64,000 nucleotides of DNA from Methanobacterium aggregans (lineage in GTDB: Archaea; Methanobacteriota; Methanobacteria; Methanobacteriales; Methanobacteriaceae), in the NCBI RefSeq assembly GCF_017874455.1, contig NZ_JAGGLN010000005.1, forward strand, positions 124,001 to 188,000, written 5' to 3'. The stretch's first letter is position 1, and each line of letters begins with the position of its first letter. The notes under the pieces were generated by a model. That model saw only the letters and a list, made by a program, of their open reading frames with translations, searched no databases and was not told the origin of the DNA. This document shows, in pieces, positions 53,206 to 61,477 of the stretch. The position numbers were made by a program, and so were the translations under genes.

Positions 53206-54726
53206 TTATAATTTGTAAGCTCTCTCTAAAAGTTTTAACAGATTTAAAACCTCTATACTTCCAAGACCCTCTGCTTCAAGCGAATCCCGTATGTTGTACT
53301 CACAGAAGGGACATATTGTAACAACTGCATCCACATCAAGGTCTTCAACCATATGGGCCTTCTTCTTACCCAGTCCCGCTGCTATTTCAGGTTTTCCAGA
53401 GCGCACTCCACCACCTGCACCGCAGCACTGGTTTGGACTTTCCATCTCCACAAATTCAACACCTTTGATTCTACTGAGTATTGATCTGGGTTCTTCACGT
53501 ATACCCTGACCCCTTGCAAGGTGGCATGGGTCATGGTAGGTAACCTTCATGTCAAGGGGTTTCATATCCTCTGTGTTGAGATTATCCACCAGAACCTCGC
53601 TTATGTCCTTAACGTTGAGATTGGCACCGTAACGGGGGTAATCATTTTTAAGGGTGGAACCACAGCCTGCACAAACAGTTATGATGGTGTCGTAATCTTT
53701 AAGAGCCTCGTAGTTTTGCTTTACAGCATCCTCTATGATATCTGTCTGCCCGGTTCTTATAAGGGGTGAACCACAGCATATCTGATTTGCTGGAACTTCT
53801 GCATCAATTCCATGCTTTTTAAGGACATTGAGAAGTGCCACTCCAATTTCAGGCAGCTTGTAATCAACCATGCACCCTGTGAAAACAGCTACTCTGGGCT
53901 TTTCAGGAGATTTATCTGCACTTTTTAATACTTTTTTAGTTGAAGCAGCTTTTATGAATCCTTCAGCAAATTTTCCCTCACCTGAGGGTTCAACTGATCT
54001 TCCAGTCCTTTTTATTGACTTCCAGATTTCCCTGTGGGCTGGAAGTGGACCTATGTCCTCATTGTAGGCTATTTCCCTTAATTTTTCAATGGCCCCTCCA
54101 AAGGTGTTTATCTCCTTTGGACAAACCTCAACGCATTTAGAACAGGAGGTGCAGCAGTAGAGACCATCCTTAATTCCTTCACCTGCACGTTCACCGCAGT
54201 CACGAGGGTCCAGGGCAAATTTTGATAGGTAACGCATGAAGTAGGGTCCTGCAAACTCTTTGGTTTCCTTAACAACTGGGCATGCTGAAATACAGGAGTA
54301 ACATTCGATGCAGCTTCTGATCTTCTTCGTATCTGCATATTCACCGGGATCCATGACTGCAGGACATTCCCCAATTTCACATCCACTTTCAAGGAAGAGT
54401 CCCATCTTTGCTGTTTTCTCATCGAGAGCTGTTCTGTCAACAACAAGATCCTTCAGGACTGGAAAATCCAGGGGCTCCAGTACGTCTCCATCTTCTATTT
54501 CAGATTTACATGCAAGTGCAACTTCTCCGTTTACCTTAATTGCACATGAACCACACTGCCCTGCACGACAGGAATATCTGTAGGCAAGATCTGCATTGTG
54601 CTCATCATTTATATAATTCAGAGCATCTAAAACCTTCATTTTATCCTTTTTAGGGACATCGTAGGTTTCAAAATGTGCTTTGCTGTCTTTTTCAGGATCA
54701 TATCTTAGAACTTTAATTTTTATCAT
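53206..54726 (-). CDS. tfrB: Thiol:fumarate reductase (CoM/CoB) subunit B
   Basis: The iron-sulfur subunit of the enzyme that reduces fumarate with coenzyme M and coenzyme B, for 2-oxoglutarate synthesis. The 506 residues comprise a [2Fe-2S] domain (YSCRAGQCGSCAIKVNG near residue 50), two [4Fe-4S] motifs (CIECYSCISACP near 138 and CCTSCSKCVEVCPK near 192), and an HdrB-like CCG domain (VFTGCMVDYKLPE, TYHDPCHLARGQG, NQCCGAGGGVRSG). Length matches TfrB. The flavin subunit TfrA is not adjacent. A succinate dehydrogenase-type iron-sulfur protein fused to HdrB-like repeats is the alternative name. Confidence 0.93.
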   Translation of the reverse strand: MIKIKVLRYDPEKDSKAHFETYDVPKKDKMKVLDALNYINDEHNADLAYRYSCRAGQCGSCAIKVNGEVALACKSEIEDGDVLEPLDFPVLKDLVVDRTALDEKTAKMGLFLESGCEIGECPAVMDPGEYADTKKIRSCIECYSCISACPVVKETKEFAGPYFMRYLSKFALDPRDCGERAGEGIKDGLYCCTSCSKCVEVCPKEINTFGGAIEKLREIAYNEDIGPLPAHREIWKSIKRTGRSVEPSGEGKFAEGFIKAASTKKVLKSADKSPEKPRVAVFTGCMVDYKLPEIGVALLNVLKKHGIDAEVPANQICCGSPLIRTGQTDIIEDAVKQNYEALKDYDTIITVCAGCGSTLKNDYPRYGANLNVKDISEVLVDNLNTEDMKPLDMKVTYHDPCHLARGQGIREEPRSILSRIKGVEFVEMESPNQCCGAGGGVRSGKPEIAAGLGKKKAHMVEDLDVDAVVTICPFCEYNIRDSLEAEGLGSIEVLNLLKLLERAYKL

Positions 54727-55023
54727 TTCTATCTCCGAGTTACATTTAAAAAAGATTTATGATAAGGATTCACAAATTTTTTTTGTGCTTTTCCTTGATT
54801 ATATCTATTTGCATCAATCCATAACCATTACATTCTTCAATGGATTCAGGAAAATTATCTTTCATGCTAGATTAACATGTGACAGTAAATTATTGGTGTT
54901 ATATATTATATAAAATTTTTAAAAAGAACCCTTAAAACTGGGCTAAAAAAACTAATTGAAGTGACCCCTTGAAATTGATTCAGAAAAATTAAGACAGAAA
55001 TTGGAAGCAAAATATTAGGGTAT

Positions 55024-55608
55024 CTAATTTTTGGCAACGTCTATGAATCTTTCACGTATCAATATCCAGTATATGGAAAGTTCATCCTCAAACTCCCTGT
55101 AATCTCCAAATTTCTGGGATACAAGGTTCCAAAATCTTTTGTTATGCCCCATTTCAACGAGATGTGCTACTTCATGAAAAACAACGTATTCTATGAGTTC
55201 ATATGGAAGGTGGATCATGTAACGGTTTATGTTAATGTTTCCTGTGGAACTGCAGCTACCCCAGCGCGATTTCATCTTCCTGAAACGTACAACCTCAAAA
55301 TCAACCTTCAAGTAATTTGCAAATTCATGAACCAGATCATTGACAAGGTGTCTAAACTCTTCATCAGTTCTTTCAAGGTTTAAGCTGCGATTCCTGGCTT
55401 TCTGCCTGGAACTTTCAAGCCTGCACAAACGGTCATAGATCCATTTTTTATGCTTCTCAACAAGCCTGTCTGCTCCATCATAACCCTCTGGAACTATTAC
55501 CTTCAAAAAACCTGTTTTAATTTCCAAACGTGGGTACTTAACCTTCCGTGGGATTACCTCATACTCAACATCCAGATCATTTATCCGGGTTTTTTTCATT
55601 CTCTCCAT
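55024..55608 (-). CDS. YgjP-like (DUF45) zinc metallopeptidase
   Basis: A 194-residue protein with the zinc site YVVFHEVAHLVEMGHNKRFW near residue 138, where HExxH is followed by a third histidine, and the preceding RKMKSRWGSCSSTGNININ, characteristic of the DUF45/WLM-like family. The N-terminal third is a basic beta region. Bacterial YgjP has been proposed as a protein-modifying or degrading enzyme linked to type I restriction systems; no restriction genes are near. It is divergent from iorA. Confidence 0.88.
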   Translation of the reverse strand: MERMKKTRINDLDVEYEVIPRKVKYPRLEIKTGFLKVIVPEGYDGADRLVEKHKKWIYDRLCRLESSRQKARNRSLNLERTDEEFRHLVNDLVHEFANYLKVDFEVVRFRKMKSRWGSCSSTGNININRYMIHLPYELIEYVVFHEVAHLVEMGHNKRFWNLVSQKFGDYREFEDELSIYWILIRERFIDVAKN

Positions 55609-55798
55609 GCTTCATCCTTTATACTTCATTATTTTCTTCTTCATTATGAAATAGGGGGAGTAACTATAAAAAATTTTAATTGTAGATAGGTACAATCTAA
55701 TAGAAATAGGACATTAAATACCATCTAATAAAAATATTAAACCATTCAATGATTTACATACATTTTAATAATTGTTCAATAAGTCAAAGGAGATTCTT

Positions 55799-57655
55799 AT
55801 GAAGATAAAAGAAGTTTTAACCGGAGAAGAGAACGATAAACTGTTTCTCCTTGGAAACGATGCTGCCGTTCGAGGAGCATTAGAGGCAGGCGTTGCAGTT
55901 GCATCCACATACCCTGGAACACCTTCATCAGAGATAGGTGACGTGCTTTCCAAGATAGCAGATGAAGCAGGATTGTACTTTGAATTCTCAACCAACGAAA
56001 AAGTGGCACTTGAAGTTTCTGCAGCTGCTGCAGCTTCTGGATTAAGATCATTCACCTTCATGAAACACGTGGGGGTTAACGTTGCAGCAGATTCCCTTAT
56101 GAGTGCAGTTTACACAGGTGTTAACGGGGGTATGGTGATACTATCTGCAGATGATCCTTCCATGTTCTCATCCCAGAACGAACAGGACAACAGACACTAC
56201 TCACACCTTGCAAACATGCCCATGATGGAACCATCCAGTCCCCAGGAACTCAAAGACCTCATGAAAGATGCATATGAACTATCAGAGGAATTTCAAATAC
56301 CTGTGCTCATGCGCACCACAACCAGAATATCCCACATGAGGGGGGTTGTGGAACTCGGACCAAAAACTGAATCACCAAAGAAGGGCTTCTTTAAACGTGA
56401 CCCCCAACGTTTCGTACCAGTTCCAGTAACTGCAAGGGAGATGCATAGGGAGCTCGTTGAAAAAATGGAAAAAATAGGTGAACTTAGCAACAGATCACCA
56501 TTGAACAGGATATTCGACAACAATGGGAAGATAGGTGTCGTAACAAGTGGAAGTGCCTTCAACTACGTCATGGATGTTGTAACTGAGGGAAAACTGCCAG
56601 TGAACGTTCTGAAAATAACCCTTTCTAATCCATTCCCTGAAAAACTGCTCTTAGAATTCATGGAAGGTCTTGAAAGTGTGCTGGTGGTTGAAGAGGTTGA
56701 CCCCATTATGGAGAAAGAAGTACTTGCAGCAGTGGGAAAACATGGCCTGAAACTTCAGGTTCATGGGAAACTCGATGCCACACTCCCTATGATCTACGAG
56801 TACAGTCCAGATATAGTGTTTGAAGGATTGGGAAAGGTCACAGGCACTCTACTGACCAAAAAAATTGTGGAATCAAGGGATTTGCCCCTTCCAACCCGCC
56901 CACCAACACTCTGCCCTGGCTGTCCACACCGTGCTGCATACCATTCAGTCCGAAGAGCAGCTAAAAACCTTGAAATCGAAAACATCATCCACCCCAGTGA
57001 TATTGGTTGCTACACACTGGGAATAGACTCCCCCTATGATGCAGCAGACTACCTCCTGTCAATGGGTTCCAGCATAGGAACAAGCTGTGGATTCTCAAAG
57101 GCAACAAGTCAGAGTATAGTGAGCTTCATAGGAGATTCAACATTTTTCCATGCAGGAATACCAGCCCTCATAAATGCAGTTCACAATAAAAACAGATTCG
57201 TACTGGTTATACTTGACAACAGAACTACAGCAATGACTGGAGGTCAGCCCAACCCTGGACTGCCTGTTGATGGAATGGGATACAAGGCACCTGAAGTTTC
57301 AATTGAGAACCTAGTCCAGGCAGCTGGTGTTAAATTTTTAGAAACAATAAACCCCCTGAACGTGAAAAAATCCCAGGAAACATTTGAAAAAGCACTGGAA
57401 TACGATGGGGTGGCAGTTGTTGTATCAAGGTACCCCTGCATGCTCATCAAAGACAGGAAAAGACCTAAAAGCGATGCTGTGATTGATGTCAAGCAGGATA
57501 AATGTGACAAATGCTTAGTTTGCCTTGAAGAACTAGCATGCCCTGCAATTTACGCGAAAAAGGATGAATCTATTCACATAGACCCAATGCTCTGCAGAAA
57601 ATGTAATGTATGTGTGCAGATATGTCCTGAAAGGGCCATAGGTGTTAAGAAGTAA
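55799..57655 (+). CDS. iorA: Indolepyruvate ferredoxin oxidoreductase, alpha subunit
   Basis: It oxidises aryl pyruvates (indolepyruvate, phenylpyruvate) to aryl acetyl-CoA with ferredoxin, and in methanogens runs in reverse to assimilate aryl acids. The N-terminal pyrimidine-type TPP domain contains STYPGTPSSEIGDVL; the second half has LCPGCPHRAAYHSVRRA and FIGDSTFFHAGIPALIN, the TPP-binding segment. Two [4Fe-4S] motifs end the chain: CDKCLVCLEELACP and CRKCNVCVQICP. I start at the ATG at 55799 behind AAAGGAGATTCTT, giving 618 residues; the frame extends nine codons upstream. Confidence 0.95.
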   Translation: MKIKEVLTGEENDKLFLLGNDAAVRGALEAGVAVASTYPGTPSSEIGDVLSKIADEAGLYFEFSTNEKVALEVSAAAAASGLRSFTFMKHVGVNVAADSLMSAVYTGVNGGMVILSADDPSMFSSQNEQDNRHYSHLANMPMMEPSSPQELKDLMKDAYELSEEFQIPVLMRTTTRISHMRGVVELGPKTESPKKGFFKRDPQRFVPVPVTAREMHRELVEKMEKIGELSNRSPLNRIFDNNGKIGVVTSGSAFNYVMDVVTEGKLPVNVLKITLSNPFPEKLLLEFMEGLESVLVVEEVDPIMEKEVLAAVGKHGLKLQVHGKLDATLPMIYEYSPDIVFEGLGKVTGTLLTKKIVESRDLPLPTRPPTLCPGCPHRAAYHSVRRAAKNLEIENIIHPSDIGCYTLGIDSPYDAADYLLSMGSSIGTSCGFSKATSQSIVSFIGDSTFFHAGIPALINAVHNKNRFVLVILDNRTTAMTGGQPNPGLPVDGMGYKAPEVSIENLVQAAGVKFLETINPLNVKKSQETFEKALEYDGVAVVVSRYPCMLIKDRKRPKSDAVIDVKQDKCDKCLVCLEELACPAIYAKKDESIHIDPMLCRKCNVCVQICPERAIGVKK

Positions 57656-57848
57656 ATTTCAATGAACTGAACATTTTTTTAGGAAAACTCACTTTTGGAA
57701 CACTAAAAATTTCCTTAAATTTTTCCTAAAATTTTCCCAATCAAATCAAGCTCAACAAAAATTAGCTTAAATAATAATAATCAATGAAAATTTTACAGTA
57801 ATTGAACTTATACTAAATGATTTAAAGATTTAATAGAGGAGATCAAGG

Positions 57849-58442
57849 ATGAAACCCTATAATATTTATATTTCAGGTGTAGGTGGTCAGGGAATAATTA
57901 AAACCTCCACTGTTATTGGAGAAGCAGCAATGAAAAGCAACATAAATGTTGTAATGAGCGAAATACACGGCATGGCTCAGAGGGGAGGGGTGGTGTCCAC
58001 GGAACTGAAAATCGGTGATGCCTACAGCCCAATAATCAATGAGGGCACAGCAAATCTTTTACTGGCATTTGAGCCCCTTGAAGCATTAAGGGCCCTTCCA
58101 AAACTCAACAAAAAAACCATTGTAGTTGTTAACACATCCCCAATTTATCCGTCCAACCTAAGGCAGAGCCAGGTACCCTACCCCGATGTTGATGTCATCA
58201 TGGACGAACTGAAATCCAAAACAGGAGAAGTATTTGCAATGGATGCTGAAACTATTGCAAAAAACGCAGGACACATACTATCCCTTAACATGGTCATGCT
58301 GGGAGGTGCAGCAGCAGTTGAAGGATTCCCATTAAATAAAGAGTTGATACTTGACTCAATGCGGTCTAACCTGCCTGAAAAGAGTATACCCATCAACATG
58401 AAAGCCTTTGAGGAAGGGTTTAGGATTTGTTCGGCTAAGTAA
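57849..58442 (+). CDS. iorB: Indolepyruvate ferredoxin oxidoreductase, beta subunit
   Basis: The gamma-type domain subunit partnering IorA, 197 residues. Signatures are ISGVGGQGIIKTSTVIGEAA near residue 9, SEIHGMAQRGGVVSTELKIG near 38, LLLAFEPLEALRALPKL near 69, and NMVMLGGAAAVEGFPL near 140. It follows iorA after about 190 bases, so it may have its own promoter although it certainly works with it. The start lies behind GAGGAGATCAAGG. Confidence 0.95.
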   Translation: MKPYNIYISGVGGQGIIKTSTVIGEAAMKSNINVVMSEIHGMAQRGGVVSTELKIGDAYSPIINEGTANLLLAFEPLEALRALPKLNKKTIVVVNTSPIYPSNLRQSQVPYPDVDVIMDELKSKTGEVFAMDAETIAKNAGHILSLNMVMLGGAAAVEGFPLNKELILDSMRSNLPEKSIPINMKAFEEGFRICSAK

Positions 58443-58529
58443 GATGTCCTCTTTCCATATCATGAATATGAATTTGATTGGCAGAGGATTGAATATTAAA
58501 AACAGCAAGGTACAATAAAATAAATAAAA

Positions 58530-58961
58530 TCAGAGGCTGTAAACCTCTTCAGCTGTCAGAACATCTGCACCACCAGCTTTCAACACCTCAATTCCAGCGT
58601 CGATATCTTCAGGGTGCAGGATAACTATTGCCCTGTTTTTATTCTGCTCAACGAAGGCGTAGAGGTAGTCCAGGTTTATGCTGGACTTGTCCAGTATTCC
58701 AAGGATCTTGTTGAGGCCTCCAGGCTGGTCAGGTATTCCCACAGCTATCACTTCACCTATCTTTATAAGAAAACCCTTCTCTTCAAGGACTTCACGCGCC
58801 CTATCAGGTTCAGGTACTATCAACCTTAAAATTCCGAATTCTGATGTGTCTGCAATTGAAAGTGCCCTTAAATTGACCCCTGCTTTTTCAAGCACATCCA
58901 GTGCATTCCACATTCTACCCTTTCTGTTCTCAAGAAATATGGACAACTGTTTTAACTTCAT
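58530..58961 (-). CDS. Tandem ACT-domain protein
   Basis: The 143-residue protein consists of two ACT domains: residues 1-70 (QLSIFLENRKGRMWNALDVL, GVNLRALSIADTSEFGILRL) and residues 71-143 (VIAVGIPDQPGGLNKILGIL, NLDYLYAFVEQNKNRAIVI). Such stand-alone proteins bind amino acids and regulate. It stands between iorB and the phenylacetate-CoA ligase gene and is transcribed after the ligase gene. Sensing of an aromatic amino acid or aryl acid is a natural inference. It has an ATG behind GGTGATAAA. Confidence 0.88.
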   Translation of the reverse strand: MKLKQLSIFLENRKGRMWNALDVLEKAGVNLRALSIADTSEFGILRLIVPEPDRAREVLEEKGFLIKIGEVIAVGIPDQPGGLNKILGILDKSSINLDYLYAFVEQNKNRAIVILHPEDIDAGIEVLKAGGADVLTAEEVYSL

Positions 58962-59067
58962 TTTATCACCATCTAATGATTATTTACAGTTAATTTTTTT
59001 TTTGCTTAACGTAAATTAACGTGAATGCAATTTACAGTACATTTTGTTACAAAATATTGATATGCTA

Positions 59068-60372
59068 TTAAATACCAACGTCTCGTTTATCAATAACCCT
59101 TACAGCTTTTCCCAGACTTCTGGGAAGGGTTCTAGGTTCCACAAGAGTTACATTAACCCTGAGGCCTATTTCACTGTGAACCAGTTCTTCGATCTTCTTC
59201 TTGATCCCAACGAGTTCCTTGACTTCATCTGAAAAGAGTTCTGGTGATGCTTCAACCTGTATCTCCAATTCATCCAGGTGTCCTGGACGTGTAACAATGA
59301 TCTGGTAGTGGGGTTCCAGGCCATCGATCTTCAGGAGAGCCTTCTCTATCTGGGATGGGAATATTGAAACACCCCTTATCTTCATCATATCATCCGAACG
59401 CCCCGTGATCCTCTCAATCCTTACAAGGGTTCTTCCACACTCACATTTGCCCCTTTTAAGTCGTGTTATGTCCTTTGTACGGAAGCGCAGAAGTGGCATT
59501 CCCTCACGGGTTAAGGTTGTCAGTACCAGTTCCCCCTTCTCACCATCTGGCAAGTTTTCGTGGGTTTTGGGATCTATGATCTCGGGGTAGAAATGATCCT
59601 CAAATATGTGCAGACCATCCTTAACATGACACTCAAGGCCAATACCAGGACCCATTATCTCTGTAAGGCCGTAGATATTGTATGCGGGTACATGAAACTT
59701 TGATTCTAACTTTTCACGCATCTCCTGAGTCCATCCTTCAGCCCCAAATCCAACAACCTTAAGATCAAGGTCTTCCATGTCTATGTCTTCATCTGCAAAT
59801 TCTTCTGCAAGGTACAACCCATAGGAAGGTGTTACTATGAGGACTGTTGTTCCGAAGTCCTGCATTATCTCCATCTGCCTCTTGGTCTGACCTGTTGATA
59901 TGGGTATTACAGTTGCCCCGATCTTCTGTGCACCGTAGTGAACACCGAAACCTCCGGTGAAAAGACCGTAACCATGAGTGTTCTGGATAACATCATCCTC
60001 TGTAACCCCAACCATGGTCAAACCCCTTGCCATACATTCACTCCATATTTCAAGGTCTCCCTTTGTGTAACCTGACACTGTGGGTTTTCCTGTTGTTCCA
60101 GAGGATGTGTGGAGTTCCACTATTTCCCTGCGCGGAACTGCAAACATTCCAAAGGGATAAGCTTCCCTCAGATCTGTTTTAGTGGTGAATGGGATCTTTT
60201 CTATGTCCTTCAGGCTTTGGATGTCCTCTGGTTTAACTCCTGCATCATTGAACAGTTTTTTGTAGTAGGGCACATTTTCATAGGCCACTTTAACGATACT
60301 CTGTAATCTTTCAAGCTGTAGTTTTTCCCTGTCCTCCTGGGACATACATTCTTTTTCTTCGTTCCAGATCAT
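59068..60372 (-). CDS. paaK: Phenylacetate--CoA ligase
   Basis: It activates phenylacetate or a related aryl acid to the CoA ester with ATP, giving AMP. The 434-residue protein has the adenylate-forming signature HTSSGTTGKPTVSGYTKGD near residue 88, YGLTEIMGPGIGLEC near 222, LVLTTLTREGMPLLRFRTKD near 277, and RITGRSDDMMKIRGVSIFP near 318, all as in PaaK. Together with iorAB it would feed arylacetyl-CoA into reductive carboxylation to arylpyruvate. It is followed by the ACT gene on the same strand. The preferred aryl acid is not known. Confidence 0.92.
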   Translation of the reverse strand: MIWNEEKECMSQEDREKLQLERLQSIVKVAYENVPYYKKLFNDAGVKPEDIQSLKDIEKIPFTTKTDLREAYPFGMFAVPRREIVELHTSSGTTGKPTVSGYTKGDLEIWSECMARGLTMVGVTEDDVIQNTHGYGLFTGGFGVHYGAQKIGATVIPISTGQTKRQMEIMQDFGTTVLIVTPSYGLYLAEEFADEDIDMEDLDLKVVGFGAEGWTQEMREKLESKFHVPAYNIYGLTEIMGPGIGLECHVKDGLHIFEDHFYPEIIDPKTHENLPDGEKGELVLTTLTREGMPLLRFRTKDITRLKRGKCECGRTLVRIERITGRSDDMMKIRGVSIFPSQIEKALLKIDGLEPHYQIIVTRPGHLDELEIQVEASPELFSDEVKELVGIKKKIEELVHSEIGLRVNVTLVEPRTLPRSLGKAVRVIDKRDVGI

Positions 60373-60581
60373 TTTATCCCCTGAACATGCTTCCTGTAGT
60401 GAGAGCCATCATTAAATCCTTTAAAATCTTTTAAATATGCTCTTCACGATGTGAATTTTTTTTTATGAACTTCAATTCAATGCACTTAATAATTGAAGTT
60501 TAAAGAACTATCTTTTTTTTTAAATCTGATTTATAGGTTTTATATGTTTCTTTTATAGAAACATTTTGAATAAAAAAGGGT

Positions 60582-60644
60582 ATGGAAATGAAGGTATATT
60601 TGCCTTGTGGTTTATGTGGGGAACATGCCCTTGAAAGAACTTGA
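60582..60644 (+). other. Possible 20-residue peptide with CxxC pair
   Basis: An ATG-started frame of 20 codons encodes MEMKVYLPCGLCGEHALERT. The Cys-Gly-Leu-Cys pair is unusual in such a short frame, and AAAGGGTATGGAA stands before the second ATG. It may be a small metal-binding peptide, the stump of a decayed gene, or chance. I give it low confidence. Confidence 0.2.
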
Positions 60645-60685
60645 TTCACACCTAAAATAAATTTTATGAACTTATTTTGTGGGGA

Positions 60686-60704
60686 TGTAAAAAATTTTTT
60701 TACA
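60686..60704. terminator. A/T palindrome, possible terminator
   Basis: TGTAAAAAA is followed directly by TTTTTTTACA, a nine-pair palindrome with one extra T, about 40 bases after the short CxxC frame. In either direction it would give a T-tract. Its transcript is unknown. Confidence 0.3.
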
Positions 60705-60851
60705 ATTAAAAAAAATCAAGAACAACAATTAAACTGGGGAGTTTTGCAATGATCTTAACAGGATGATGGAAGAACAAGGAACTTAAATCCCCTAAAAATG
60801 ATATTGAATTGTAGAGTATAAAATGAATAGAATTAAAACCCATAATTTCAG

Positions 60852-60911
60852 CTTAAATCCTTAATAAGTCACTTAAATCCTTAATAAGTCACTTAAATCC
60901 TTAATAAGTCA
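60852..60911. repeat. Tandem repeat, 3 x 20 bp
   Basis: The unit CTTAAATCCTTAATAAGTCA is present three times in a row without change or spacer. With only three copies and no spacers it is not a CRISPR. It lies about 35 bases before the structured block. Confidence 0.85.
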
Positions 60912-60944
60912 TTTTAAGGGTATTTGTAAATGTTAAAGATAGGT

Positions 60945-61033
60945 GTTTGAGGGGGGATTGAGGTTAGGGACTACAATATTGGGAAGATTGGGGCTTTCCC
61001 GGTAATGTTAATTTGGTTATCCCCCTCACAAAC
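60945..61033. ncRNA. Candidate structured RNA
   Basis: This block is clearly richer in G and C than its surroundings. Its ends pair: GTTTG (60945-60949) with CAAAC (61029-61033), and GGGGGAT (60952-60958) with ATCCCCC (61019-61025), separated by a small internal loop. Inside, GGGAA (60981 on) can pair with TTCCC (60996 on). Such islands in AT-rich archaeal DNA often mark RNA genes, but the family, strand and ends are unknown to me. It could also be a leader element of the symporter gene, which starts 440 bases further. Confidence 0.4.
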
Positions 61034-61477
61034 GTTTCTTTTTATGATAAAGGAGATATAAAAGCGTTTACCAGAATCACACCCAAATCTATACCAACTC
61101 TTCCATAATTTCCACCTTTTTTTTTAAAATGAGCCATTTTTTATACAACTCACTTTTTCATGGTTTCATATGGGCTTCCAGTTCCTTGAAGTTCTCATTT
61201 AGGATCAACATAAAAAAAGACTGTACAAAAATTAATTAAAAGAGTTTTTATATGGAGATCAACATTAATAAGGATTAAACATTATAGATTTGTAGAATTT
61301 CAGTGAATCGATCCATCCTACAATAAAAACTTGGAAGTCTAAAAACTTGAATAAACATCTAATTTCTGCAAGTTTTTGACGTAAAATTATAATATTTAGA
61401 TTATAACAGGTTATCAATTTGATCAAGTCTTTTTGATGGATTTACCTAAAAATAAAAAAAGATGATGAGGTTAAACT

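Larger units (their letters stand above)
60373..61477. other. Long intergenic region (1.1 kb)
   Basis: This is the longest gap of the window, between the divergent paaK and symporter genes. From left to right it holds a 20-codon reading frame with a CxxC pair at 60582, an A/T palindrome at 60686-60704, three tandem copies of a 20-bp unit at 60852-60911, and a GC-richer, pairing-rich block at 60945-61033. The rest is AT-rich. No standard gene is recognised. Confidence 0.5.

Noticed and set aside
60852..60911. A CRISPR-like array of three 20-bp repeats.
   Set aside because: The copies are in direct contact, with no spacers, and no cas genes are in the window.
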